Positions 33,872 through 41,131 of a stretch of 41,131 nucleotides of DNA are shown one piece after another. The stretch's first letter is position 1. The number at the start of each line of letters is the position of its first letter. The notes under the pieces are model-generated. The model saw only the letters and a list, made by a program, of their open reading frames with translations, did no database searches and was not told the DNA's origin. The stretch is taken from NCBI RefSeq assembly GCF_001281175.1, contig NZ_KQ440396.1:649510-690640 (forward strand). The letters are read 5' to 3'. Both the position numbers and the translations under genes were made by a program. Origin of the DNA: Apilactobacillus apinorum (lineage in GTDB: Bacteria; Bacillota; Bacilli; Lactobacillales; Lactobacillaceae).

Positions 33872-33905
33872 AAAAGCTCACAATCTGATTGTGAGCTTTT
33901 ATATT
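33872..33905 (+). terminator. terminator of the SEC10-like gene
   Basis: AAAAGCTCACAATC pairs fully with GATTGTGAGCTTTT with a one-base centre. Confidence 0.82.
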
Positions 33906-33926
33906 CTAAAGATAAGGATGACAATC

Positions 33927-34949
33927 ATGTTTGTTTTACCGATCATTTTTTTAATTCTAGTTGGCCTGTTTTCATGGTCATTTTATAAACACCAAGCCAG
34001 CCTATGGAACGGCTTTTTAGCCTTAATGACATTATTTTCGCTTGCTGGTAACTTTGTTTTCTTTTCAATATATAGCAATAGCAAACTATTACATACTATA
34101 TTTTTAGTAACTTTTATAATAACAGTTGTTGGAATTATTATAATATATACATTTCACGCAGTTATCTTCATTTGGAATGGAATCATTGTCTGGATAAGAG
34201 AAAGTCATTCTCTTGCTAACTTATTAACTTTAATCTTGGGTATCTTCATGTTGTTATACCCACTAATTAACTTTTTACTATTTCATAAATTAATTCCTAA
34301 ACCATATAACTCGATTTTAGAATTAATTTGTAACTTAAGTATTTTTTACTTAATCAGTTTGTTTGTTATTTTCTCTATTTCAGTCTGGATTTGTAACTTC
34401 TATCGTCCAAAGAATTATAAAGATTTCATTATTGTCTTGGGATCTGGACTATTAAACGGTAATCAGGTTTCACCACTATTAGCTGCCCGTATCCAAAGAG
34501 CAATTGATGTATACCAACAACAAGCTGCCGAAGGTCATCGTCCACTCATTATTTGTTCTGGTGGTCAAGGTGGCGACGAAACAACCCCAGAAGGTGTCGC
34601 AATGCGAGATTACGTTATTGCTCAAGGAGTTGATGCTAATGATGTTGTCGCTGAAGATAAATCAAGAAACACGATTGAAAACTTTGCTTTCTCTAAGCAA
34701 ATCGTTGATCAACGTCAATTAGATCATAATAGCGGTATTTTCGTTTCCAACAACTATCATATTTATCGTGCGAGCTCATATGCACACCAAGCTGGTATGA
34801 ATATCTATGGTTTAGGTGCAAAAACTAGTTTTTTCTTCTTACCAAACGCTATTATTAGGGAATTCATTGCCATTTTAATGCGTCACAAGTTAGCAAACTT
34901 AATGATTGTCTTAGCATTCATTTTAATCGCAGTGATTCCACATCTATAA
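33927..34949 (+). CDS. YdcF/SanA-like DUF218 membrane protein
   Basis: 340 residues from ATG 33927 (AAGGA 9 bases upstream); the longer frame runs back into the previous terminator. Five to six membrane helices, then a DUF218 domain at about residues 165-300: FIIVLGSGLLNGNQVSPLLAAR, CSGGQGGDETTPEGVAMRDY, DKSRNTIENFAFSKQI and FVSNNYHIYRAS, and a final membrane helix. DUF218 proteins (ElyC, SanA, YdcF) act in envelope integrity or lipid-carrier recycling; the exact reaction is unknown. Confidence 0.9.
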   Translation: MFVLPIIFLILVGLFSWSFYKHQASLWNGFLALMTLFSLAGNFVFFSIYSNSKLLHTIFLVTFIITVVGIIIIYTFHAVIFIWNGIIVWIRESHSLANLLTLILGIFMLLYPLINFLLFHKLIPKPYNSILELICNLSIFYLISLFVIFSISVWICNFYRPKNYKDFIIVLGSGLLNGNQVSPLLAARIQRAIDVYQQQAAEGHRPLIICSGGQGGDETTPEGVAMRDYVIAQGVDANDVVAEDKSRNTIENFAFSKQIVDQRQLDHNSGIFVSNNYHIYRASSYAHQAGMNIYGLGAKTSFFFLPNAIIREFIAILMRHKLANLMIVLAFILIAVIPHL

Positions 34950-34950
34950 A

Positions 34951-34978
34951 AAAAGACGTCGCATTACGACGTCTTTTT
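34951..34978. terminator. shared convergent terminator
   Basis: AAAAGACGTCG pairs with CGACGTCTTTT; overlaps the stop of the small minus-strand gene. Confidence 0.82.
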
Positions 34979-35063
34979 AATTAATTAAATAAGTAACAAT
35001 ACATCCAATTAGCACTAAACCTACTACAACCATGGCTGCAACGACCATTTTATCTTGTTTCAT
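34977..35063 (-). CDS. 28-residue single-helix membrane protein
   Basis: AAAGGAG lies 6 bases before ATG 35063. The product is MKQDKM, then a Val/Ile/Leu-rich membrane helix (VVAAMVVVGLVLIGCIVTYL) and a short IN end. The charge pattern (positive N-terminus inside) is that of a small membrane regulator or toxin-like peptide. A terminator closes it. A promoter is not obvious. It would be missed by most gene finders. Confidence 0.6.
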   Translation of the reverse strand: MKQDKMVVAAMVVVGLVLIGCIVTYLIN

Positions 35064-35145
35064 CTTTAATTCTCCTTTGTAACGTTAGTTTAATATTTCT
35101 TAAAGCTTTTACTGATATACTGTTTATCATAAAGAAGGTGCTTAA

Positions 35146-35877
35146 ATGAAAAATATGATTATGATTGTTATTTTACTACTTTTAACAATCACACCCAGTA
35201 TCACTACCAAAGCTAGCGTTAAGTCAATAGCTAGCCCATCTATTTATAGAGTAACTGAAGAAACCGCAGACAGTATTGGAATTGTGGTTGCTAACCATAA
35301 TGAAAATATCTATAGCGATTTAACATTTAAACAAATAAAACAAAAAGCAAATACATTATCCAATCAGATTGTAACCGTTGGAACTAGTTATCACGTTAAT
35401 ATTAACGGTAAGCAAAAAATCTATCAAGCAATCTATCAAAACCATCAATTGGTAGGATATCTTTGGCACGGAGCTATTCAAACTAACAAAACCGCTTCAT
35501 TTAGTCACCAAGTGGCAATTAACATGGTAGAAAACATTAACTCCTACCGCCGCAGCAATGGACTAAGTCCACTTCGTTTTAATTTCGCATTAGAATCCGA
35601 AGCCAAAGCCAAACTATCATATATTGATAAATCAGTTCTTCCTTCCAACACTGATAATCTATCATATTGGATTTTCCAAGATAGTGCTGACTACCAAGGA
35701 ACATCATTAAGTTGGTTAATGTTTAGCGAGTTTTCCAAACAAACTAATACTAAATTTAACGACTTAATCACAAGCGATAACATCACATCAATTGGTATTG
35801 CTGCTAAAAATAGTCAGCTTTATCAAGGTAACGCCAACAATTTAAATAATTACTATGTCGTAATTGAAACAAATTAA
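35146..35877 (+). CDS. secreted CAP-like protein
   Basis: 243 residues, signal peptide of about 23 residues (TITPSITTKAS). The C-terminal 120 residues look like a divergent CAP/SCP domain: INMVENINSYRRSNGLSPLRF with the usual helix and N..L...A pattern, then ITSIGIAAKNSQ and YYVVIETN at the end. The N-terminal half (about 30-110) has a small beta-rich part. CAP proteins are secreted and of varied, often unknown, function. AAGAAGGTG upstream of the ATG. Confidence 0.75.
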   Translation: MKNMIMIVILLLLTITPSITTKASVKSIASPSIYRVTEETADSIGIVVANHNENIYSDLTFKQIKQKANTLSNQIVTVGTSYHVNINGKQKIYQAIYQNHQLVGYLWHGAIQTNKTASFSHQVAINMVENINSYRRSNGLSPLRFNFALESEAKAKLSYIDKSVLPSNTDNLSYWIFQDSADYQGTSLSWLMFSEFSKQTNTKFNDLITSDNITSIGIAAKNSQLYQGNANNLNNYYVVIETN

Positions 35878-35905
35878 AAAACGTTGCCAGATGGCAACGT
35901 TTTTA
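35876..35905. terminator. shared convergent terminator
   Basis: AAAAACGTTGCC pairs with GGCAACGTTTTT around an AGAT loop. Confidence 0.88.
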
Positions 35906-36316
35906 TTTTCTAATATCGTCTAAATATTGTTTAGTTAACTTCTTCATGGTGTCTTCCCAATTGTAATTAGTACTATCGCAAATATCGTTAATAAACTTAA
36001 GTTGTTCGGCTTCAATCTTTTCGATTAAGGCCTTTCCTCCATCGGTCAAAAAGACCACTTTTTTTCGTTTATCAGTCTTAGATGGACCTGTATAAACTAA
36101 ATTACGTTCGCGCAAATCACGACACGCAACATTCAATGCTTGTTTCGATATATCCAATATTTTTAATAATTGTTTGATTGTAATTTCTTCAATTGTATCA
36201 ATTGAGAATAACATTTTTTGTTGATTAGAAGTTAAGTTATATTGCTCTAAATCAATACTTCTAGCAATTTCTTGATAGGCGAAATAAAAGACCATTAATT
36301 TCTTTTTATCGATCAT
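35903..36316 (-). CDS. MarR family transcriptional regulator
   Basis: 137 residues from ATG 36316 (AAAGGAG 6 bases upstream). Winged helix-turn-helix at about residues 45-95: ITIKQLLKILDISKQALNVACRDLRERNLV, then the wing GPSKTDKRKKVVFLTDGG. Flanking helices form the dimer. It is divergent from acetolactate synthase, and the shared 155-base gap holds two near-identical palindromes, so it probably represses both genes and responds to an unknown ligand. Confidence 0.9.
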   Translation of the reverse strand: MIDKKKLMVFYFAYQEIARSIDLEQYNLTSNQQKMLFSIDTIEEITIKQLLKILDISKQALNVACRDLRERNLVYTGPSKTDKRKKVVFLTDGGKALIEKIEAEQLKFINDICDSTNYNWEDTMKKLTKQYLDDIRK

Positions 36317-36329
36317 CAAATTCTCCTTT

Positions 36330-36348
36330 AGGTCAATTAAGTTGACCT
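36330..36348. promoter_or_regulatory. MarR-type operator 1
   Basis: AGGTCAATTAAGTTGACCT: AGGTCAA and TTGACCT arms. On the + strand its TTGACC (36342-36347) serves as the -35 of the alsS promoter. Confidence 0.8.
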
Positions 36349-36369
36349 TTTTCCAAATAGTGTTATTAT
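36342..36369 (+). promoter_or_regulatory. alsS: alsS promoter
   Basis: -35 TTGACC (36342-36347) within operator 1; -10 TATTAT (36364-36369) after 16 bases. Operator 2 lies at the expected transcription start. Confidence 0.6.
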
Positions 36370-36374
36370 ATAAA

Positions 36375-36393
36375 AGGTCAATTAAATTGACCC
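36375..36393. promoter_or_regulatory. MarR-type operator 2
   Basis: AGGTCAATTAAATTGACCC, differing from operator 1 at two positions, 45 bases away start to start. On the minus strand its TTGACC can act as the -35 of the regulator gene. Confidence 0.8.
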
Positions 36394-36473
36394 TTTAATC
36401 ATGATACTACTATCGTTTAGTAATTAATAGTTAATCAATCAAATTTTTTCTGTTTATTTTAAGAGGTGTAATT

Positions 36474-38147
36474 ATGAATAAACCATTAACCGGATCAAAA
36501 GCTTTAATCCAAAGCATGATCAACCAAAATATTAAATACGTTTTCGGAATTCCCGGTGCCAAAGTGGACCAATTTTTCGAAGACTTACAAGACAGTAAGG
36601 ATCCAAAAGCACCCAAATTAATTGTCACTAGACATGAACAAAACGCTGCTTTCATTGCTGCTGCCATCGGTCGTTTAACTGGCGAACCTGGTGTTGTAGC
36701 CGTAACTTCTGGACCCGGTGTTTCTAACCTAGCTACTGGACTTATCACCGCCACTTCTGAAGGTGACCCAGTGATTGCGATTGGTGGACAAGTTAAACGT
36801 GATGACTTATTACGTTTGACCCACCAAAGTATTAATAACGCTGATTTATTAAGAAGCACTACTAAGACTTCAGTTGAAGTTCAAGACCCTAACAACATTT
36901 CAGAAACATTCTCAAATGCATATATTAGTGCTCAATCTCCTAAAAAAGGAGCTGCTTTCCTATCACTACCACAAGATATTTTAAGCGAAGAAGTTACTCG
37001 TCCAGTAATCGATAAACTTCCTGCTATCACTAATGGTAGTGTTGATAAGACACGCATGAAAGAAATTGCTGAATTAATCAGCCAAGCAAAGCAACCCGTA
37101 ATTCTAGCAGGTATGCGTTCTTCTACTAAAGAAGTTTCTGAAGCATTGCATGCACTATTACGTAAATTCTCTATTCCAGTTGTTGAAACTTATCAAGGTG
37201 CTGGAGTTATTTCTAAGGACCTTGTAGAAAACTACTACGGTCGTGTTAGTTTATTTGATAACCAAATCGGTGATACGATTTTGAAGAATAGTGACTTAGT
37301 AATCGCGATTGGATATGACCCAGTGGAATACGAAGCTCGTAACTGGAACCAATCACACACTCAAGTAATTAACATTGATACGGTTTCTCCTGAAATTACA
37401 GCAGAATACCAACCAAAAATCATCGTTAACGCTGATATCGCAGAAAGTTTAACTGCTTTAACTGAATACCTAGATGACTCACTAGAACTAGACGCTGAAG
37501 TTAAAGACCAACTTCATAAGTTACGTGAACACTTCACTGAAACAATCGAAGAAATTCATGAAACTACAGATAACGGACTACACCCAATTTCAGTAATTCA
37601 ATCACTACAAAAATTTGTGAATGAAGATACCATTGTCACAGTTGATATTGGTAGTCATTACATTTGGATGGGGCGTTACTTCAAGACTTACAAACCTCGC
37701 CACTTACTATTCAGTAATGGTATGCAAACACTTGGGGTCTCACTTCCTTGGGCAATCGGGGCTGCACTTACTAACCCTGATCAACCGGTTATCTCAATCT
37801 CAGGTGATGGAGGATTCCTATTCTCTGGTCAAGAACTAGAAACTGCTGTTAGATTAAAACTAAACATCATTCAACTAATTTGGGTTGATGGTTACTACGA
37901 CATGGTTAAATTCCAAGAAGTCGCTAAGTACGGTCATGACGCCGGTGTTAAATTCGGTTACGTTGACTACGTTAAGTACGCCGAAAGTTTCGGTGCAACC
38001 GGAATTCGTGCTAATGATGTTGATCAATTAGATGACGCTTTAAAACAAGCTAGCGAAGTAGAAGGTCCTGTTATTATTGAAATTCCTGTTGATTACAAAG
38101 ATAACATTGAACTAAAAACTAAATTAATTCCAAACGAATTTAATTAA
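36474..38147 (+). CDS. alsS: acetolactate synthase, catabolic
   Basis: 557 residues, thiamine-diphosphate enzyme. Glu55 in TRHEQNAAF is the catalytic glutamate; the ThDP/metal motif GDGG begins at about residue 443 and runs through FLFSGQELETAVRLKLN. It condenses two pyruvates to alpha-acetolactate. The absence of a regulatory subunit gene (ilvN) beside it and its regulator-linked setting point to the acetoin pathway, with AldC at 25110 as the next step. GAGGTG site before the ATG. Monocistronic, ends in a strong terminator. Confidence 0.95.
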   Translation: MNKPLTGSKALIQSMINQNIKYVFGIPGAKVDQFFEDLQDSKDPKAPKLIVTRHEQNAAFIAAAIGRLTGEPGVVAVTSGPGVSNLATGLITATSEGDPVIAIGGQVKRDDLLRLTHQSINNADLLRSTTKTSVEVQDPNNISETFSNAYISAQSPKKGAAFLSLPQDILSEEVTRPVIDKLPAITNGSVDKTRMKEIAELISQAKQPVILAGMRSSTKEVSEALHALLRKFSIPVVETYQGAGVISKDLVENYYGRVSLFDNQIGDTILKNSDLVIAIGYDPVEYEARNWNQSHTQVINIDTVSPEITAEYQPKIIVNADIAESLTALTEYLDDSLELDAEVKDQLHKLREHFTETIEEIHETTDNGLHPISVIQSLQKFVNEDTIVTVDIGSHYIWMGRYFKTYKPRHLLFSNGMQTLGVSLPWAIGAALTNPDQPVISISGDGGFLFSGQELETAVRLKLNIIQLIWVDGYYDMVKFQEVAKYGHDAGVKFGYVDYVKYAESFGATGIRANDVDQLDDALKQASEVEGPVIIEIPVDYKDNIELKTKLIPNEFN

Positions 38148-38149
38148 AC

Positions 38150-38187
38150 AAAAAGAGCTAAGACATTATTTGTCTTAGCTCTTTTTT
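38150..38187. terminator. shared convergent terminator
   Basis: AAAAAGAGCTAAGACA pairs with TGTCTTAGCTCTTTTT; serves alsS and the DUF805 gene. Confidence 0.88.
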
Positions 38188-38569
38188 AGTCTTTACTAGG
38201 CAAAGCGGATAGTCCCATATCTACTAATACTAATAATATATCCAACAATTGTATGTACCATGGTAGGTAATTAATTACCTCAACCAATAATAATGGTAAT
38301 CCGTAAGTTAGAATAATCCATTTGGGATTGATCCCGATATCTCTAAAACGTCTCGCGTATTGAGATAGGTTAGGAATAAAGGTCACAATCGTAAAAATTA
38401 AGTAAACCATTTTACCAATTCGATCATTAATATTAGTAATTCCAGCGATTATTCCAGTAAGGATGGTTAGGCCCACAAAGCTCCACCAGAATTCAGAACG
38501 TTGGCTACGACTTTTAAAATCAAAATAACGTGTCCAATACATCCCAAATCCTTCAAAAAAGCCTAACAT
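38186..38569 (-). CDS. DUF805 membrane protein
   Basis: 127 residues from ATG 38569 (AGGATGTG upstream). DUF805 marks: YWTRYFDFKSRSQRSEFWWSFV at the N-terminus and the RRFRDIGINPKWI turn in the middle, with four membrane helices. Function unknown. A second DUF805 gene lies just upstream on the same strand; the two share the motif pattern but little else. Confidence 0.88.
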   Translation of the reverse strand: MLGFFEGFGMYWTRYFDFKSRSQRSEFWWSFVGLTILTGIIAGITNINDRIGKMVYLIFTIVTFIPNLSQYARRFRDIGINPKWIILTYGLPLLLVEVINYLPWYIQLLDILLVLVDMGLSALPSKD

Positions 38570-38643
38570 CAAATCACATCCTATTTTTTAGTTTTTTAGT
38601 TACATTAGTTAATATATGTCTCACTATTATATCACTACCAAAT

Positions 38644-38671
38644 AAAAAAAGAAGTGGATAAAACCACTTCT
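38644..38671 (-). terminator. terminator of the second DUF805 gene
   Basis: AGAAGTGG/CCACTTCT stem, six-base loop, then seven U on the minus strand. Confidence 0.85.
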
Positions 38672-38689
38672 CAGACTCAAAATAATTAA

Positions 38690-39127
38690 TTAGTCATTGT
38701 TTTTGCTAGGTAACACAAGAATGATGAAGTTTATTACACCGATAATAAACACAACCGTTCTTAACCAAGCGTATTTGTCATAAAAATCTGAAACTTGGAT
38801 TAATGCAGGTAATACAGCAGTAGCTAATAACCACCATGGAGTAACACCAGCGTCACGATAACGACGAAATACCAAGCTAATGCCAGGGATAATAGCTGCT
38901 ATTGAGTATATAACTGCTAATATGAAACCAATTAATGCACCAATACCAAATCCTTCAAATGTCTTACCTGAAGCTGCTGCTGTGATAATACCGATACCAC
39001 CAAAACCTAAGATAAATACAGCATAGATAACAGCGTTAATTAGAGCCATCCACCAGTATTCAGCACGTTTACTTACGCCTCTAAAGTTAAAGTAGTTTTT
39101 CCAAAATAATTTAAATGCTTTTAACAT
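38690..39127 (-). CDS. DUF805 membrane protein
   Basis: 145 residues, four membrane helices. FWKNYFNFRGVSKRAEYWWMALI and RRYRDAGVTPWWLL are the DUF805 marks. It is longer than its neighbour because of a Gly-rich insert (GGIGIITAAASGKTFEGFGIG). AAAGGAG precedes the ATG. Role unknown. Confidence 0.9.
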   Translation of the reverse strand: MLKAFKLFWKNYFNFRGVSKRAEYWWMALINAVIYAVFILGFGGIGIITAAASGKTFEGFGIGALIGFILAVIYSIAAIIPGISLVFRRYRDAGVTPWWLLATAVLPALIQVSDFYDKYAWLRTVVFIIGVINFIILVLPSKNND

Positions 39128-39280
39128 AATTTAAATCTCCTTTTTAATTATTAAGTCTATCTTAATAAAGAAATTATTAAAAATCAATCTGATAAAACGT
39201 AAGAAAAGCTTAAATTTTATCATTTCATCGATTTATCTAATGATGATATAATTAAATTATAACATAACGGAGGTGTTATC

Positions 39281-39730
39281 ATGATCAATAATGATTCACT
39301 AGAACAACAAGTAATTGCCGCTAGAAAAAACATGTCAACAGAAGACCAACTTACTTTAAATGAATATATTGACACTCATTCCAATAGCGCTGTATCAGCA
39401 TGGATTTTATGGATTTTCTTCGGTCGATTCGGTGCACACCGTTTTTACTTAAAACGTAATCACGCTCTCTTAATGTTAATATTATGGATTATCGGTTGGT
39501 TAACTGTCATTATATTCATTGGAATAATTATATTAGCCATTGTCTGGGTTTGGTGGATTATCGATGCTTTCTCCATTCAACAATGGATTAAAGAAGATCG
39601 AATTCAAAAAGCATATGATGGTATCCCTATCATTTCCGGTAAAAGTGTCTTAGAACTTACTGGTAAGCAATCATCTTCATTTGGCGTTAACTTTGATGAT
39701 CAAACTGATTTCAGTAAACCACGTGAATAA
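39281..39730 (+). CDS. TM2-domain membrane protein
   Basis: 149 residues. A helical N-terminal 37 residues, then a TM2 domain: AWILWIFFGRFGAHRFYLKR, a second helix pair (MLILWIIGWLTVIIFIGIIILAIVWVWWIIDAFSI) and the DAF mark. The C-terminal 45 residues are hydrophilic. TM2 proteins are small membrane proteins of unknown role. CGGAGGTG upstream of the ATG. Confidence 0.88.
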   Translation: MINNDSLEQQVIAARKNMSTEDQLTLNEYIDTHSNSAVSAWILWIFFGRFGAHRFYLKRNHALLMLILWIIGWLTVIIFIGIIILAIVWVWWIIDAFSIQQWIKEDRIQKAYDGIPIISGKSVLELTGKQSSSFGVNFDDQTDFSKPRE

Positions 39731-39738
39731 ACTTTTGG

Positions 39739-39767
39739 CTTTCTATTTATGTAGAAAGATTTTTTAT
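39739..39767 (+). terminator. terminator of the TM2 gene
   Basis: CTTTCTA/TAGAAAG stem followed by ATTTTTTATTT. Confidence 0.7.
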
Positions 39768-39845
39768 TTGACTTTTATTTTTAGACCTGTTATTTTATAT
39801 GTAACATGTTAATTATAAAGTAACAACTATAAGGAGAATGTAATT

Positions 39846-40700
39846 ATGAAATATGCAATTAGTGCCGTAACAGGTAATTTTGGTAAAGAAGCCATTAAAG
39901 TTTTAATGAAGAATGTTCACCGCGATGAAATCGTCGCTTTAGCAAGAAACGTTGAAAAGGCAGAAAAGCAACTTCCTGCCGGTCTAGATGTTCGCCCATT
40001 TGACTATGGAAATGTTGAACAAATGACTGAATCACTTCAAGATGTTGATAAACTACTATTCGTTTCATCTCAACCAAGCATGGAAATACCTCGTTTGACT
40101 CAACACCAAAACGTCGTTGATGCTGCCAAAGCAGCTGGCGTTGAATTCGTGATATACACTAGTTTCCCACATGCAGAATCTGCTGATAACTTCTTATCAC
40201 ACGATCACACTAAGACTGAAGCTGCGATTAAAGAAGCCGGTTTAAACCATGCTTTCGTACGTAACAACTGGTATCTAGAAAATGAAGCAACTATTTTAGC
40301 TCCTGCTGCTCAAGGTAATCCATTTGTATACGCTGCCGAAGATGGTCACGTTGGTTGGGCGCTAGAAGCAGAATATGCTGAGGGTGCTGTCCGCGTATTA
40401 TTAAGCAAACAACCAAAGGAAGTTTACGAATTTGCTGGTCCTAGACACACTTATGATGAACTAGCTGAAGCATTAAAAGAAGCTACCGGTGCTGATTTCC
40501 CAGTTATCTCAGCTAACATGGAAGACTACACTAACGGTATAAAGGAAGCTGGATTAGATGATGCTACTGTTGAAATCGTTTCAAGCATTCAACAACTAAT
40601 CAAGGAAGGTCAATTAGACGAAGAAACTAGTGACTTAACTGCAGTTATCAGTCATCCCCTAACTCCACTTGCTGATGCAATTAAGAAGGTTGTTAAATAA
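39846..40700 (+). CDS. NmrA-like NAD(P)-dependent oxidoreductase (QOR2/YwnB-like)
   Basis: 284 residues, atypical short-chain dehydrogenase. The Rossmann start is MKYAISAVTGNFGKEAIKVL, followed by ALARNVEKA (NADP phosphate-binding Arg), FVSSQPS and FVIYTSFPHA. The catalytic Tyr-Lys pair of classical SDRs is absent, as usual for NmrA/QOR2 members, which reduce quinones or sense NADP. The stop overlaps the start of an Rrf2 regulator (TAATG), a pairing also known from ywnB-ywnA in Bacillus. AAGGAG upstream. Confidence 0.9.
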   Translation: MKYAISAVTGNFGKEAIKVLMKNVHRDEIVALARNVEKAEKQLPAGLDVRPFDYGNVEQMTESLQDVDKLLFVSSQPSMEIPRLTQHQNVVDAAKAAGVEFVIYTSFPHAESADNFLSHDHTKTEAAIKEAGLNHAFVRNNWYLENEATILAPAAQGNPFVYAAEDGHVGWALEAEYAEGAVRVLLSKQPKEVYEFAGPRHTYDELAEALKEATGADFPVISANMEDYTNGIKEAGLDDATVEIVSSIQQLIKEGQLDEETSDLTAVISHPLTPLADAIKKVVK

Positions 40701-41131
40701 TGAAGTATTCTCATCGTTTCAGTGATGCGATTCATATTTTGACATATATAGGTGCTTCAGGCATCGTCGAAGATGATTTATCAAGTCGTGCGATTGCTGG
40801 AAGTATCAATTCTAACCCCAGCCTAGTTAGACGCTTAATGTCTGCACTAAAGACTGCTGGTTTAATCACCAGTGTTCCCGGGAAAGCAGAAGTGGCGTTA
40901 AGTCGACCTCAATCAGAAATAACTCTTTTAGATGTTTATAGAGCGATTGAAGAACCCGACTTAATTCATGTCGACGAAGAAACTAATCAACGTTGTCCGG
41001 TTGGCGCTAACATTCAACAAGCTTTACATAAAGCTTACAACCAAGTCCAACAACAAGCAGAACAACAATTAAACGCAATTACCCTTCAAGATGTCGTAAA
41101 TGACGTTGTCGAAGAAAGTAAAAAGAGTCCC
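40700..41131 (+). CDS. Rrf2 family transcriptional regulator (YwnA-like), cut by window end
   Basis: 144 codons visible, open to the window edge, so the stop lies outside. The ATG overlaps the previous stop and AAGAAGG lies 10 bases upstream. The winged helix is clear: SSRAIAGSINSNPSLVRRLM, then LKTAGLITSVPGKAEVAL. A later RCPVGANIQQAL contains the only Cys; the three-Cys cluster of IscR/NsrR types is absent, as in YwnA-like members that respond to thiol or disulfide stress. Probably controls the oxidoreductase gene in front of it. Confidence 0.88.
   Translation, partial: MKYSHRFSDAIHILTYIGASGIVEDDLSSRAIAGSINSNPSLVRRLMSALKTAGLITSVPGKAEVALSRPQSEITLLDVYRAIEEPDLIHVDEETNQRCPVGANIQQALHKAYNQVQQQAEQQLNAITLQDVVNDVVEESKKSP

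Noticed and set aside
36431-36859. 142-residue frame antisense to alsS
   Set aside because: Lies across the start of a clear acetolactate synthase gene; no independent signals.
1-41131. CRISPR arrays, prophage or intact insertion sequences
   Set aside because: No regularly spaced repeats, no integrase, transposase or phage structural genes, and no tRNA-linked attachment site were seen.

Overview
The window is low-GC DNA with short intergenic gaps, AGGAGG-type ribosome binding sites, many short hairpin-plus-U-run terminators and T-box leaders, so it is Firmicutes. The gene set points to the Lactobacillaceae: LemA/TPM pair, SemiSWEET, a SEC10/PgrA-like surface protein, several CPBP proteases, alsS/aldC acetoin genes and paired BrnQ carriers. 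A small-genome insect- or plant-associated lactobacillus such as the Apilactobacillus/Fructilactobacillus group would fit, but that is inference. I see no rRNA, tRNA, CRISPR array, phage genes or intact insertion sequence.

Layout. 1-2.6 kb: cell-envelope genes (LytR-CpsA-Psr ligase, GT39-like glycosyltransferase). 2.6-5.2 kb: a four-gene SOS operon, Y-family polymerase - NUDIX hydrolase - small unknown - YolD-like protein, with a LexA box inside the promoter spacer. 5.2-10 kb: SemiSWEET, then two BrnQ branched-chain amino acid carriers, each behind its own T-box leader; the specifier codons read as CTA (Leu) and ATC (Ile), and a conserved start motif for a micro-ORF lies between each T-box terminator and its brnQ. 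10-13.6 kb: lipoprotein, LemA and TPM proteins, TPR protein. 13.6-14.5 kb: a PnuC-family transporter whose promoter carries two NrdR-box-like palindromes. 14.7-19.5 kb: membrane protein, two CPBP proteases, and an ABC exporter - LytTR regulator - DUF3021 operon.

19.6-25.8 kb: orphan OppA, a class C26 amidohydrolase, a membrane-anchored methyltransferase, a Met-rich DUF1541 secreted protein, a secreted protein with two tandem repeats, and acetolactate decarboxylase. 25.85-28.06 kb is the least dense part: two long AT-rich gaps around a glycerol/water channel gene, with signs of decayed reading frames, leading to a TetR-family gene with a perfect 21-bp palindrome upstream. 28.7-35.9 kb: DUF3862 lipoprotein, old yellow enzyme, MFS exporter, secreted CAP/SEC10-like proteins, YdcF-like protein and a 28-residue single-helix protein. 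35.9-41.1 kb: a MarR regulator divergent from acetolactate synthase with twin operators, two DUF805 proteins, a TM2-domain protein, and an NmrA-like oxidoreductase coupled to an Rrf2 regulator cut off by the window edge.

Working together: AlsS and the distant AldC make acetoin from pyruvate; the two BrnQ carriers import Leu/Ile/Val under tRNA control; the SOS operon gives inducible mutagenic repair; the PnuC-family carrier probably feeds nucleotide pools. Most regulatory calls here rest on motif reading by eye.
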